Origin: DASZGI01 sp035938995
GTDB taxonomy: Bacteria > Actinomycetota > Actinomycetes > Streptomycetales > Catenulisporaceae
DNA length: 21,777 nucleotides
Direction: 5' to 3'
NCBI RefSeq assembly: GCF_035938995.1
Contig: NZ_DASZGI010000418.1
Location: forward strand, 1-21,777
Shown here: positions 10,240-17,669 of the stretch, piece by piece
Layout: each line of letters begins with the position of its first letter
Position numbering within the stretch: the stretch's first letter is position 1
Made by a program: the position numbers and the translations under genes
The notes under the pieces: model-generated
The model's input: only the letters and a program-made list of their open reading frames with translations
Told to the model about the DNA's origin: nothing
Databases searched by the model: none

Positions 10240-11405
10240 CAGCCGTTCCAGCCGGCGGCGAAGCACGCCTTGATCGATTGGTCTCCGCGTCCGATGATCG
10301 TCCCGGCGTCAATGGTCGCCGCGGCGGGATTTGCGGGGTCGGCGTTGCTGTCGACGTCCCAGTAGTAGATCCCGGCCATGTGCTGGTCCCGCGCAGCCTG
10401 GCAGGCGGCGGCGAACCAGTTGATCTGAATCGAAGGGATGACTTTCATCCCGGGCTCGGCCCACGTCGCGGGATGAGCGTAGGCGCCGGTGGTGGGGGCG
10501 ATGCCCACCTCCTGAAGCACGGTCCCGGCCAGCGTCGTGCTGGATCTGTTGTGCAGCCATCCGTTCCAAGCGTCGGTGAGTTGCGCGACCGAGGCATCGT
10601 CGGGGAGCCCCAGAGTCGGGTACGCGTCGACGCCGATCGTCGGGGCCGGCGAGTACGAGCCCCCGCTCTTCCAGATGTCCCAGTTGTCGGCGTAATCCAG
10701 CTCGCCCGAATAGATGTGCGCCACTTGCGCATCGAGGCTCTGCCACTGGCTCTTCTGGTAGACGAGGGAGTTGAGCTCGGCGGCGACCACGAAGCCGCTG
10801 ACGCTGTCCTGCTGGGCGAGCTGCACGTAGGGCTTCAGCACCGACCAGTAGCTCGAGAACCATGCGCCGACGTCGACCGGCTGGATCGTACCGCGCCAGT
10901 CGCCCTGGGCATCCTTGATGTTCGTCTCGTCGATCAGCGGGCGCAGCATGATGCGCAGCCCGCGTGCCTCCGCCTCGGTGATCACGATGCCGAGGGAGAC
11001 CGGGTCCGGCGTCGAGCCGCTCACTGTATATACGCGCGTCGGATGAACGCCGTCGGTGTAGATCGGGAAGGTCAGTCCGACGCTGTTCGCGCCAAGTCCG
11101 ACGATGTAGTTGAGCACCCGGTCCGCAGCGGTGCGCACGTCGTTCGCAGTGCCCGATGTGTGCCAGTACACCTGAACGCCCAGCTGCGCCTTAATCGCCT
11201 TAGCCGCCGGAGGTACCTGAATGAGCGGGAATTGAGGCGTCAACGACGGCAACGGCGACCCCTGAGCGGCGGCCGGCGGGGTACCCGCTCCGCCTGCCGG
11301 TGCCGAAGTGTCCTGCCCCCCCGACACCGTGCGAGCGATCGCGCACCCGCTCACCGACATCGCCGTCACGACGATCGGGATCAGGAACATACCTCGCCGA
11401 GTCAC
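10239..11405 (-). CDS. GH113-like glycoside hydrolase lipoprotein
   Basis: A 388-residue exported protein. The N-terminus has a basic start, a hydrophobic stretch and a lipobox (SVSG-Cys21), so it should be lipid-anchored outside the membrane. A Ser/Gly/Pro/Ala linker follows, then a (beta/alpha)8-type domain resembling GH113 beta-mannanases: GLRIMLRPLIDE (149-160), a likely acid/base Glu210 in AAELNSL, a likely nucleophile Glu299 in LQEVGIA, and YYWDVDSN near 347-354. The start GTG overlaps the preceding stop as GTGA, implying coupled translation. In this operon it probably trims or releases the glycan made by the neighbouring transferases; substrate specificity is inferred, not shown. Confidence 0.8.
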   Translation of the reverse strand: MTRRGMFLIPIVVTAMSVSGCAIARTVSGGQDTSAPAGGAGTPPAAAQGSPLPSLTPQFPLIQVPPAAKAIKAQLGVQVYWHTSGTANDVRTAADRVLNYIVGLGANSVGLTFPIYTDGVHPTRVYTVSGSTPDPVSLGIVITEAEARGLRIMLRPLIDETNIKDAQGDWRGTIQPVDVGAWFSSYWSVLKPYVQLAQQDSVSGFVVAAELNSLVYQKSQWQSLDAQVAHIYSGELDYADNWDIWKSGGSYSPAPTIGVDAYPTLGLPDDASVAQLTDAWNGWLHNRSSTTLAGTVLQEVGIAPTTGAYAHPATWAEPGMKVIPSIQINWFAAACQAARDQHMAGIYYWDVDSNADPANPAAATIDAGTIIGRGDQSIKACFAAGWNG

Positions 11406-13015
11406 CAGGCACGTTCCTCGCTGAGGCCGAGGAGCCCGGGCGGCGTCGGCACTTCGCCCACGAAGGTCGATCCGTAGGCGCGGTGCGGCACGTTAGGCAC
11501 GTCCGCTTCTTCGTCATCCTCTGCGTGGCCGTGCGGGGTCTTGTGCCAACCGCGCTTGCCGATGAGCAGTTCGAAGACGGCGATGTACGTCGACCGGCTC
11601 ATCCAGAGCCACATGAGCTGCGCGAACAGCATGTACTGGACCAGCCCGAAGCGGCCGCGGGTGCGGTCCGCCTCCTCCAGGCAGGTGAGCACGAGTTCGT
11701 AGAGCAGCCCGAAGTTGCCGAGTACCAGCAGCGCGACGCTCGGGTAGTAGACGGCGGCCGGGAACAGCGCGTGGATCAACTGCGCCCGGGTCAGCAGGTA
11801 GACGCAGGTCACCGCCAGGAAGACCGGGTTGAGCAGGAACGAGGTGGGCGTGCCGATCACGAGCAGATTGAAGCAGAACCAGCGCCCCACGCCCATCCGC
11901 CGGGCCGTGGCGATCGGCCGCCGGGTGTGGACTAGTCCGGTCTGCAGGTAGCCGGCCTTCCAGCGGCGCTGCTGCTTGTCGACGACGCGGCTGCTGACCG
12001 GCGCCTCTTCCATGGTGACCGAGTTCAGCAGCTCGATCCGGTAGCCGGCCGCGGACAGCCGTGCGCCGAGGTCGGCGTCCTCGGTCAGGTTGTGCGGGTC
12101 CCAGACCTCGCCGCCCGGGATGAGTGCGACGTCCCGCAGCGCGCTGATCCGGAAGTGGTTCGAGGTGCCGCCCAGCGGGACCGGCAGGCCGAGCCGGGCG
12201 AGGCCGGGCAGGAACCGCAGGAAGTGGATCTTGTAGCCGATCCAGTAGAGCGCGGTCACCCAGTTGGTGTCGTCGTTCCAGAAGGCCAGCTCGGCCTGCA
12301 GGCAGGCGACCTCGGCGGGCGCCAGGGCGAACGTCCCGACCGACTTGAGCAGCTGGTCGGGGTCCGGCCGGTCCTCCGCGTCGTAGATGGTCAGGAACTC
12401 GCAGCCCTCCCGCACCACGATGTCCATCGCCACGTTCATCGCGTTCGGCTTGGTTTTCGGGCCGCCCGGCGGGATGACCACGACCCTGACGTGCCCACGC
12501 GGTGTCTCATCCTCGAAGGGTAGGCCCAGCGCCCGGGCCGCCGCCAGGGTCTCCTCGTCGTCCTGCTCGATCAGCAGCAGGGCGAGCAGCTGCGAGCGCG
12601 GGTAGTCGAGCCCCTCCACCCGCGACACCAGACGCCCCAGCATGTTCGCCTCTTTGTGCACCGGCAGCAGCACGGCGTAGCGCGGCAGGTTGGGAGTGTC
12701 CGGCCCCACGGAAATCCGGCGCAGCGGGCGGTACTTGCGCCCGGCGAGCGTCACACCGAGCTTGAGCAGCGCGGTCAGCACATAGAAGAACATGCACAAC
12801 CCGACGACCACGGTCAAGGTGACGCGCGGCTGCACCACCAGCCCGACAACGACGCCGCCCACGCACGAGAGCACAAAAACAAGCTGCCCCCGACTGAACA
12901 GCCGAGCAGCGGTGGGAGAAGCCTGCCGCCGGCGTCGACCTCGGCGGGATCTCGTGGCAGGAGCGGAGGTAGAGGTTGAGGAACGCGGAGCGGAGGAATA
13001 GTCGGTCAAGCCCAC
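11402..13015 (-). CDS. Membrane glycosyltransferase family 2 (cellulose-synthase-like)
   Basis: A 537-residue processive-type beta-glycosyltransferase. The Ser/Arg-rich cytoplasmic N-terminus is followed by two TM helices (about 46-90), a GT-A domain, and several C-terminal TM helices (about 375-500). Key motifs are LLPVHKE (116-122), the metal/UDP-binding YDAEDRPDP (211-219), the catalytic TED (311-313) and QQRRW (348-352). The last motif is the hallmark of processive synthases such as cellulose, chitin and hyaluronan synthases. The GTG start at 13015 has AAGGGG about 9 nt upstream. It leads the operon with the GH113-like lipoprotein and the GT-C enzyme and probably polymerises and exports a surface polysaccharide. 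No PilZ domain or GlxA-like partner is present. Confidence 0.9.
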   Translation of the reverse strand: MGLTDYSSAPRSSTSTSAPATRSRRGRRRRQASPTAARLFSRGQLVFVLSCVGGVVVGLVVQPRVTLTVVVGLCMFFYVLTALLKLGVTLAGRKYRPLRRISVGPDTPNLPRYAVLLPVHKEANMLGRLVSRVEGLDYPRSQLLALLLIEQDDEETLAAARALGLPFEDETPRGHVRVVVIPPGGPKTKPNAMNVAMDIVVREGCEFLTIYDAEDRPDPDQLLKSVGTFALAPAEVACLQAELAFWNDDTNWVTALYWIGYKIHFLRFLPGLARLGLPVPLGGTSNHFRISALRDVALIPGGEVWDPHNLTEDADLGARLSAAGYRIELLNSVTMEEAPVSSRVVDKQQRRWKAGYLQTGLVHTRRPIATARRMGVGRWFCFNLLVIGTPTSFLLNPVFLAVTCVYLLTRAQLIHALFPAAVYYPSVALLVLGNFGLLYELVLTCLEEADRTRGRFGLVQYMLFAQLMWLWMSRSTYIAVFELLIGKRGWHKTPHGHAEDDEEADVPNVPHRAYGSTFVGEVPTPPGLLGLSEERAW

Positions 13016-13100
13016 GAACCCGCCCCTTGATCAGCTCAACCAGCGCCACGCAGCTCCGCCGCCGGACATAGGCAGAGCACGCTCGATACTACGTTCTCTG

Positions 13101-13133
13101 AGTCACGATTTATTACGCGAGTGTCATGACTCG
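13101..13133. repeat. Inverted repeat, candidate operator of the GT2 operon
   Basis: GAGTCACGA (13101-13109) is mirrored by TCATGACTC (13125-13133), eight of nine positions matching. It lies about 90-120 nt upstream of the GT2 start and immediately upstream of the TAGTAT hexamer, where a repressor would block the -35 region. Confidence 0.5.
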
Positions 13134-13286
13134 GCAACAAGTGCCACCGACCCCGCCAGCCTGGTTGCGCAGGTAAGCGCCGGTGACTATTGATCTCCAC
13201 CGCTACCCGTGATGCAGCCCGCCGGTATGTAGGCTCATTGTGCCTTCCGCGTAACCGAACCAGACGCGCCCGACAAAACGAGCGAG

Positions 13287-13310
13287 GCCGAAGCCGAAGC
13301 CGAAGCCGAA
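13287..13310 (+). repeat. (GCCGAA)x4 microsatellite before the asparaginase ribosome binding site
   Basis: Four perfect copies of GCCGAA end directly at the GGGGG Shine-Dalgarno (13311-13315) of the gene starting at 13320. Because the repeat is outside the coding region, slippage would change the leader but not the frame. Confidence 0.9.
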
Positions 13311-13319
13311 GGGGGCAGT

Positions 13320-14315
13320 GTGAACGACCAAGCCCGCCCGCGTGTCGCCGTCTATTCGCTTGGCGGCACGATCGCAATGACGGCCCAGCCCGACGGCACC
13401 GCGGCTCCGACGCTCTCGGCCAAGGAACTCCTCGCCGCAGTCCCGCAGATCAGCGGGCTCGACGTGGACCTTGAGGTTCACGATTTCCGCCAGGTGCCAG
13501 GCGCGTCCCTCACGTTCGAGGACCTGTTCGCCCTGGCCGATGAGATCAAGAACGCCGCGGCGAGAGGCGTCGACGGTGTCGTGGTCACGCAGGGCACTGA
13601 CACCATCGAGGAGACGTCCTACTTGCTCGACCTCCGTTGCCGAGCCGACATCCCGATCGTCGTGACGGGCGCGATGCGCAATCCGACGATGGCGGGTGCG
13701 GACGGCCCCGCGAACATCCTGGCCGCACTCCGCGTCGCGTCCTCACCTCCAGCCCCACGCCAGTCACTCGTCGTCTTCGCGGACGAGATCCACGCGACGA
13801 GCCGGGTCCGCAAGTCCCACAGCACAAGCATCGCCGCGTTCACGTCATGGCCAGGCGCAATCGGATACGTCGCGGAAGACCAGGTCGTACTCACCTCCGC
13901 CGTGCCCCGCAGCCCCGAGATCCTCGGCCCACTCCAAGCAAGCCCGCGTACCGCAATGGCGACGATCACCCTCGGAGACGACGGCGAGGTCCTGCGAGCA
14001 CTCAGCGGCCAAGTGGACGGCCTAGTCGTCGCCGCATTCGGCGCAGGCCACGTACCCAGCGCATGTGTGCCAGCCCTCAATGACCTCGCCCAACGCATCC
14101 CCGTGGTCCTGGCGTCACGGACCTCCGCCGGCCCTGTCCTCACCAGGACGTACGGCTTCCCCGGCTCCGAATCGGACCTCCTGGCGAGAGGAATGATCTC
14201 CGCCGGAGCGCTTACCCCGGTCAAGGCGAAGATCCTTCTCCACACAGCGCTGACGGTCGGCATGAGCAAGCCCGAGATCCGAGGGCTCTTCGACGCCGCA
14301 AACGGAGCAAGTTAG
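13320..14315 (+). CDS. L-asparaginase
   Basis: Hydrolyses L-asparagine to aspartate and ammonia. The 331-residue protein has both threonine signatures: SLGGTIAM with nucleophile Thr17, and VVTQGTDTIEET with Thr93-Asp94; the catalytic Lys is probably Lys165 in SRVRKSHSTS. There is no signal peptide, so a cytoplasmic enzyme is likely. The GTG start is preceded by GGGGG at 4 nt, which itself abuts the GCCGAA repeat. It stands alone on the plus strand and ends at a strong hairpin terminator. It is the last intact chromosomal gene before the presumed island boundary. Confidence 0.94.
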   Translation: MNDQARPRVAVYSLGGTIAMTAQPDGTAAPTLSAKELLAAVPQISGLDVDLEVHDFRQVPGASLTFEDLFALADEIKNAAARGVDGVVVTQGTDTIEETSYLLDLRCRADIPIVVTGAMRNPTMAGADGPANILAALRVASSPPAPRQSLVVFADEIHATSRVRKSHSTSIAAFTSWPGAIGYVAEDQVVLTSAVPRSPEILGPLQASPRTAMATITLGDDGEVLRALSGQVDGLVVAAFGAGHVPSACVPALNDLAQRIPVVLASRTSAGPVLTRTYGFPGSESDLLARGMISAGALTPVKAKILLHTALTVGMSKPEIRGLFDAANGAS

Positions 14316-14328
14316 CGGCCAAAAGCCA

Positions 14329-14360
14329 AGGGTGGGAACCTCGTGTGAAGTTCCCACCCT
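14329..14360. terminator. Perfect 11-bp hairpin terminator
   Basis: AGGGTGGGAAC (14329-14339) pairs fully with GTTCCCACCCT (14350-14360) across a 10-nt loop, 13 nt after the asparaginase stop. It also lies directly downstream of the minus-strand tRNA-Thr remnant, so it could originally have served both directions. No U-run is present. Confidence 0.8.
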
Positions 14361-14370
14361 GATCTGTGCC

Positions 14371-14415
14371 GAGCCCCCTATCGGAATTGAACCGATGACC
14401 TACGCATTACGAGTG
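14371..14415 (-). other. tRNA-Thr(CGU) 3' fragment, putative attachment site of an integrated element
   Basis: On the minus strand the sequence reads as the 3' half of a tRNA: anticodon loop CTCGTAA (anticodon CGT, Thr), 3' anticodon strand TGCGT, variable loop AGGTC, a perfect T-arm ATCGG-TTCAATT-CCGAT, then acceptor strand AGGGGGC and discriminator T. The 5' half is missing. Upstream of CACTCG the sequence does not supply the anticodon-stem partner ACGCA, a D-arm or the acceptor partner GCCCCCT. Tyrosine-recombinase elements often recombine from the anticodon loop to the tRNA 3' end, leaving such a fragment at one end and a rebuilt tRNA at the other. The rebuilt gene would be to the right, beyond the window. 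A decayed tRNA is the alternative. Confidence 0.75.
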
Positions 14416-15113
14416 ATCGCTGATCCAAAGGGCAGAGGTTCGAATCAGATCCGCCGACGTCCCTAGACGTCCGTCGGTGCAGGTCATAACGGTGTCGCCC
14501 ACGTCCCCGGACGTGGGCGACACCGGCGTATCTGGGCGTACTGCAATTAGCCGTGCAACTGAGCGAGCACGAGCAGGGATCTCATCACGTTTGATCAGTT
14601 CCCCTGCGCTCTCGGCCTTCTTCGCGCCCGCCGCGACGCGGACCGGGGGTCGGTGTTCATTCCAAGATCCTCGCCCGCGTGTAGCGATACCTGGTCCTCT
14701 ACTGCTCATGTCGGAAGCTACGAGGTAGCGGGCCCGATGGAATATCGAGCCGTCGTCCAGATATAGGGAGGCATCCATGTCCGTGACCTGCGTGAACGGT
14801 ATCTCGTAGCTGAAGAACGGCTGAGACCGGTGGATGCGCGCCCGGCCGGAGTGCCACCGGAGCGCGCTGGAGCCAAACCCAGGTCATCCGATGGCAAGCC
14901 GACCCGGAGCGCAGGACGCCCCGGCGTCCGAGCACCGGAAGCGGCGCGGCGGCCCTCGATGTTGCGATCACGCAGCGTCATGACGTGTCCGTGGAACTCG
15001 ACCTGCCATGTCCGCTCACCGGGAACGACGTGGCCGCTGAACTCGATTTCGCCGTGTCCGGCGTCAATCCGACCTGTCTGTTGATCCGCGCTGTCGCTGG
15101 ATTCTGCTGGCAA
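14407..15113 (-). pseudogene. Decayed gene downstream of the NLR (frameshifted remnant)
   Basis: Two minus-strand frames look like parts of one protein. The first runs from about 15113 and includes EIEFSGHVVPGERTWQVEF and HVMTLRDRNIE. The second, after a probable 1-nt shift near 14845, continues RIHRSQPFFSYEIPFTQV and MDASLYLDDGSIFHRARYL. The second frame has no usable start upstream, and its tail runs through the palindrome into the attachment region, so the natural 3' end appears lost. The only start at the 5' end is a TTG without a Shine-Dalgarno. It lies 17 nt after the NLR stop, so it may once have been the third gene of that operon. I recognise no family. The reconstruction is tentative. 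Confidence 0.35.
14457..14525. repeat. 36-bp near-perfect palindrome with clustered ACGTCC motifs
   Basis: The arms CGGTGTCGCCCACGTCC (14490-14506) and its exact complement (14509-14525) are separated by only two bases. ACGTCC also occurs as direct copies at 14457, 14467 and 14501 and inverted at 14509-14514. It lies 75 nt inside the putative attachment site. It could be an excisionase/integrase arm region, a very stable terminator, or a transfer-related palindrome. Confidence 0.85.
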
Positions 15114-15129
15114 TGCCGGAAACGGGGTT

Positions 15130-17187
15130 CTAGTCAGCTGCTTGCGCAGTCCAGTGCGCTAGCTCGTGCCGGGTGGTCAAAGTGCTGGGGTGTTCGGGGC
15201 CGGAGACGCGTTCACGGATCGGCAACAGCGCAGCGAACAGGTCCCGCGCCCTAGCCGCATCTCCCGCCGCCCCGATCCAACGCGCCAACTCGTCCCGGGT
15301 GGTCAAAGTGCTGGGATGTTCGGGGCCGGAGACGCGTTCACGGATCGGCAACAGCGCAGCGAACAGGTCCCGCGCCCTAGCCGCGTCTCCCGCCGCCCCG
15401 GTCCAGCGCGCCAACTCATGCCGTGTGCCCAGAGTGCGGGGGTGTTCGGGACCCCGGTTGCGTTCATAGATCGGCAACAGCGCAGCGAACAGGTCCCGCG
15501 CCCTAGCCGCGTCTCCCGCCTCCCCAGTCCAACGCGCCAGGTTGTTCCGGGTGGTGAGAGTGCTGGGGTATTCACGGCCGCCGACACGTTCATAGATCGG
15601 CAGCAGCGCGGCGAACAGGTCCCGCGCCCTGGCCGTATCTCCCGCCTCCCCAGTCCAACGCGCCAGCTCATGCCGGGTAGGAAGGGTGTTGAGGTGTTCG
15701 GGGCCGGAGACGCGTTCATAGATCGGCAGCAGCGCAGCGAGTTGGTCGTGCGCTTCAACCGCATCCCCCGCAGAACCGGTCCAGGACGCCAACTCGTGCC
15801 GGGCGGCCAAGGTGTCGGGATGTTCGGGGCCGAGGCGTCGAGTGCGTGCGTAGACGGCGCGCCGAGCGGCCTCGCGCGCCGCCGCGTAGTTGCCTGAGAA
15901 GGCCAGATATTGCACAACCGGCAACAGTCCGGGATGCCAGGCGGGCAAAGTCGCCTCGATATGAGGAAGCAAAGCCGCGTAGATTGGCCAGGTTCGTGGG
16001 AGTTCAGGATCGTCGGGCAGCGTCTGTGCCACCAGGCGCGCGGCAGCATCCAGCCACGCCTCGCGCAGCGGTTGGTTCAGTGTGTCCAGCGTCGTGGCCT
16101 GTACCAGCCGGTGTACCGAGACCGCTCCGCCGTGTACCGGACCGATCAGGCTGTACTCGCTTAGCGCGATCAGCGCTTCGTCCAGCCCCAACCGGTCACC
16201 GACCAGCGCCGCAAGCTCCCCAGCCACACCCGCTTCGATCCCGGCGGGCAGCCCGCGGCCGTCGGGCAGCAGTAGGCGGATCGGTATCGCGTCCGGCGCG
16301 TAGCAGGACAGCAACCGCAGCAGCGCCACCGCCCCCGGCGTGGCCTGCATCTGCTCGACTGCGGCGCTCCACGCTCCGGCCACCGCCCGCCCGTATCCGC
16401 CTGGCACCACACGCCTAAGTACCCGAGCACGTTCCGAGGACAGCAGATCCAGATACGCCGCAGTGGCACGCCCGGTGGCCCGCAGGAACGCCGCGGCCTG
16501 CGCCAACGCCAATGGCAGCAACCCCAGCGCGTCCGCCACCTGCCCGGCCGCCACTACGTCCCCGTCGTGCGCTTGAGAGAGCAGGAATTCGATCGCCACC
16601 TCCCGCTCCAGCACCGGCACTGGCACCACCCACCTTGCCGGCCAATCAGTGCGCTGCGTGGTCACCAGCACATCCCCCGAACCACCCGACGGCACCAGCC
16701 GAGAGACCACCGCCGGATCCGTGACGTTGTCGAGCACCAAAAGCCACCGCTGCCGCATCCCGGCCAACTGCGCATGCACGGCCCCGAGCACATCCCCAGG
16801 CCCGTCCAATACCCCAAGCAGACCGGCCAATTGCCCAACCTGACCGTCCAACGCCGCAGGATCCCCGGTGTTGAACTGCCACACCAGTCCGTAGGCATAC
16901 GCGCGCCGGTGTGCGAACTCCACTGCGACACTCGTCTTGCCCACACCGCCCAACCCCGTCAACACCCGCACCCGTGGCTCCGTCGCCGGACCCAGGCCGG
17001 AAAAGCCCACCACCAACTCACTCATGAGATCGTCCCGACCGACCAACACCCCAGGCCGCGGACCCAATCGCACCACCCGCCCCGCCGCTCGCGCCTGCGC
17101 GTACACCGGTGCACCCGGCATGGCGATTACGCCACCTGGTGCCGAAGCCACATGAACCCAGGACCCCGCCCACCCGGGCCCGATCAA
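15130..17187 (-). CDS. Bacterial NLR-like protein: amyloid-like motif, NB-ARC STAND ATPase, TPR array
   Basis: 685 residues with a receptor-like layout. The N-terminus holds a Gly/Val/Ala motif (PGGVIAMPGAPVYAQ, 17-31) resembling the C-terminal motif of the upstream protein. NB-ARC follows: Walker A GLGGVGKTS (78-86), Walker B WLLVLDN (148-154), DVLVTTQR (172-179) and the GLPLA-type LGLLPLALAQA (221-231). After a helical linker come six 42-residue TPR units of the type GPEHPSTLTTR.ELARWTG from about 435 to the end. The TTG start at 17187 overlaps the preceding stop as TTGA; a later GTG or ATG within the first 23 codons is possible but would cut the motif. Such proteins are ligand-triggered oligomerising switches in phage defence or cell-death signalling; the ligand is unknown. 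Confidence 0.85.
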   Translation of the reverse strand: MIGPGWAGSWVHVASAPGGVIAMPGAPVYAQARAAGRVVRLGPRPGVLVGRDDLMSELVVGFSGLGPATEPRVRVLTGLGGVGKTSVAVEFAHRRAYAYGLVWQFNTGDPAALDGQVGQLAGLLGVLDGPGDVLGAVHAQLAGMRQRWLLVLDNVTDPAVVSRLVPSGGSGDVLVTTQRTDWPARWVVPVPVLEREVAIEFLLSQAHDGDVVAAGQVADALGLLPLALAQAAAFLRATGRATAAYLDLLSSERARVLRRVVPGGYGRAVAGAWSAAVEQMQATPGAVALLRLLSCYAPDAIPIRLLLPDGRGLPAGIEAGVAGELAALVGDRLGLDEALIALSEYSLIGPVHGGAVSVHRLVQATTLDTLNQPLREAWLDAAARLVAQTLPDDPELPRTWPIYAALLPHIEATLPAWHPGLLPVVQYLAFSGNYAAAREAARRAVYARTRRLGPEHPDTLAARHELASWTGSAGDAVEAHDQLAALLPIYERVSGPEHLNTLPTRHELARWTGEAGDTARARDLFAALLPIYERVGGREYPSTLTTRNNLARWTGEAGDAARARDLFAALLPIYERNRGPEHPRTLGTRHELARWTGAAGDAARARDLFAALLPIRERVSGPEHPSTLTTRDELARWIGAAGDAARARDLFAALLPIRERVSGPEHPSTLTTRHELAHWTAQAAD
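15131..15870 (-). repeat. 126-bp tandem repeats encoding the NLR TPR units
   Basis: The sequence repeats with an exact 126-bp period (for example the block beginning agtgctggg at 15181 recurs at 15307, then diverged copies at 15433, 15559, 15685 and 15811). The 15181 and 15307 units differ at only a handful of positions, showing recent duplication or gene conversion. The period is a whole number of codons (42), so unit gain or loss keeps the frame. Confidence 0.9.
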
Positions 17188-17669
17188 CCCGCCGTCGGGC
17201 CCGGCACCATAGGGTTTACCACCACCGCAGCACCATGCACGCTCGCCGCCCCACCCCCGGCGCTGATGATCCCGCTATTACTTCCGCCCAGCGCCACGGC
17301 ACCCTCACCCGACGCGGTCGCCGCACCCCGTCCCGGCAGCATCCCCGCCACCTCAGCCAACAGTTCCGGATCTGCAGCGAGCACCTTGCGCACCTGCAAC
17401 CGCAACGCTCCCAGCGCATCGGGATCCTCCGGCGCCTCGGCCAATTCAGCCACTGCCGACTCGACCGCCGCTGGCCGTGGCGCGCGATGCCACACTCGCT
17501 GCAACAGTCGCCGCCCCAGCCCAATCGTCGCGTCCGCTGCCACGTCCTCTACCCGCGAGAGCACCCCCGCCCCATATACCCCGACCGCTGCGCTCATCAC
17601 CGGGAACGCCTCAGCCAGCACTGTCTCAAGCTCCGACACCACCACACCCCAACCCGCCCGGCCTGACAT
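17184..17669 (-). CDS. Small helical protein with C-terminal amyloid-like motif (Bell-like effector candidate)
   Basis: About 160 residues. The first ~110 are predicted helical, with an amphipathic N-terminal part (SELETVLAEAFPVMSAAVG) and a later DALGALRLQVRKVL...DPELLAEVAGML block. This resembles small helical domains that precede NLRs in actinobacteria (Bell-type). The C-terminus is a Gly-rich segment ending GSNSGIISAGGGAASVHG, similar to bacterial amyloid-signalling sequences. It overlaps the NLR start by 4 nt, so the two are translated together. By analogy the helical part may act as a membrane-disrupting or adaptor domain, released when the NLR templates the motif; this is inference. 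The start is unsure: ATG at 17669 lacks a Shine-Dalgarno, and GTG codons 8-10 codons later follow a G-rich stretch. Confidence 0.7.
   Translation of the reverse strand: MSGRAGWGVVVSELETVLAEAFPVMSAAVGVYGAGVLSRVEDVAADATIGLGRRLLQRVWHRAPRPAAVESAVAELAEAPEDPDALGALRLQVRKVLAADPELLAEVAGMLPGRGAATASGEGAVALGGSNSGIISAGGGAASVHGAAVVVNPMVPGPTAG

Larger units (their letters stand above)
13016..13319. promoter_or_regulatory. 304-bp divergent promoter region, GT2 operon / asparaginase
   Basis: No gene is supported. Toward the GT2 operon a TAGTAT hexamer (plus positions 13087-13092, minus strand) is a good -10 candidate, with a dyad at 13101-13133 covering the -35 area. Toward asparaginase TAGGCT at 13230-13235 is a possible -10, giving a leader of about 78 nt that contains the GCCGAA repeat. 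No strong -35 is seen for either. Confidence 0.4.

Noticed and set aside
14437..14446. GGTTCGAATC resembling a tRNA T-loop on the plus strand
   Set aside because: Flanking bases do not pair into a T-stem or acceptor, so no second tRNA is supported.
15131..15870. Regular repeats as a possible CRISPR array
   Set aside because: The 126-bp period is continuous coding sequence for TPR units, with no spacer structure.
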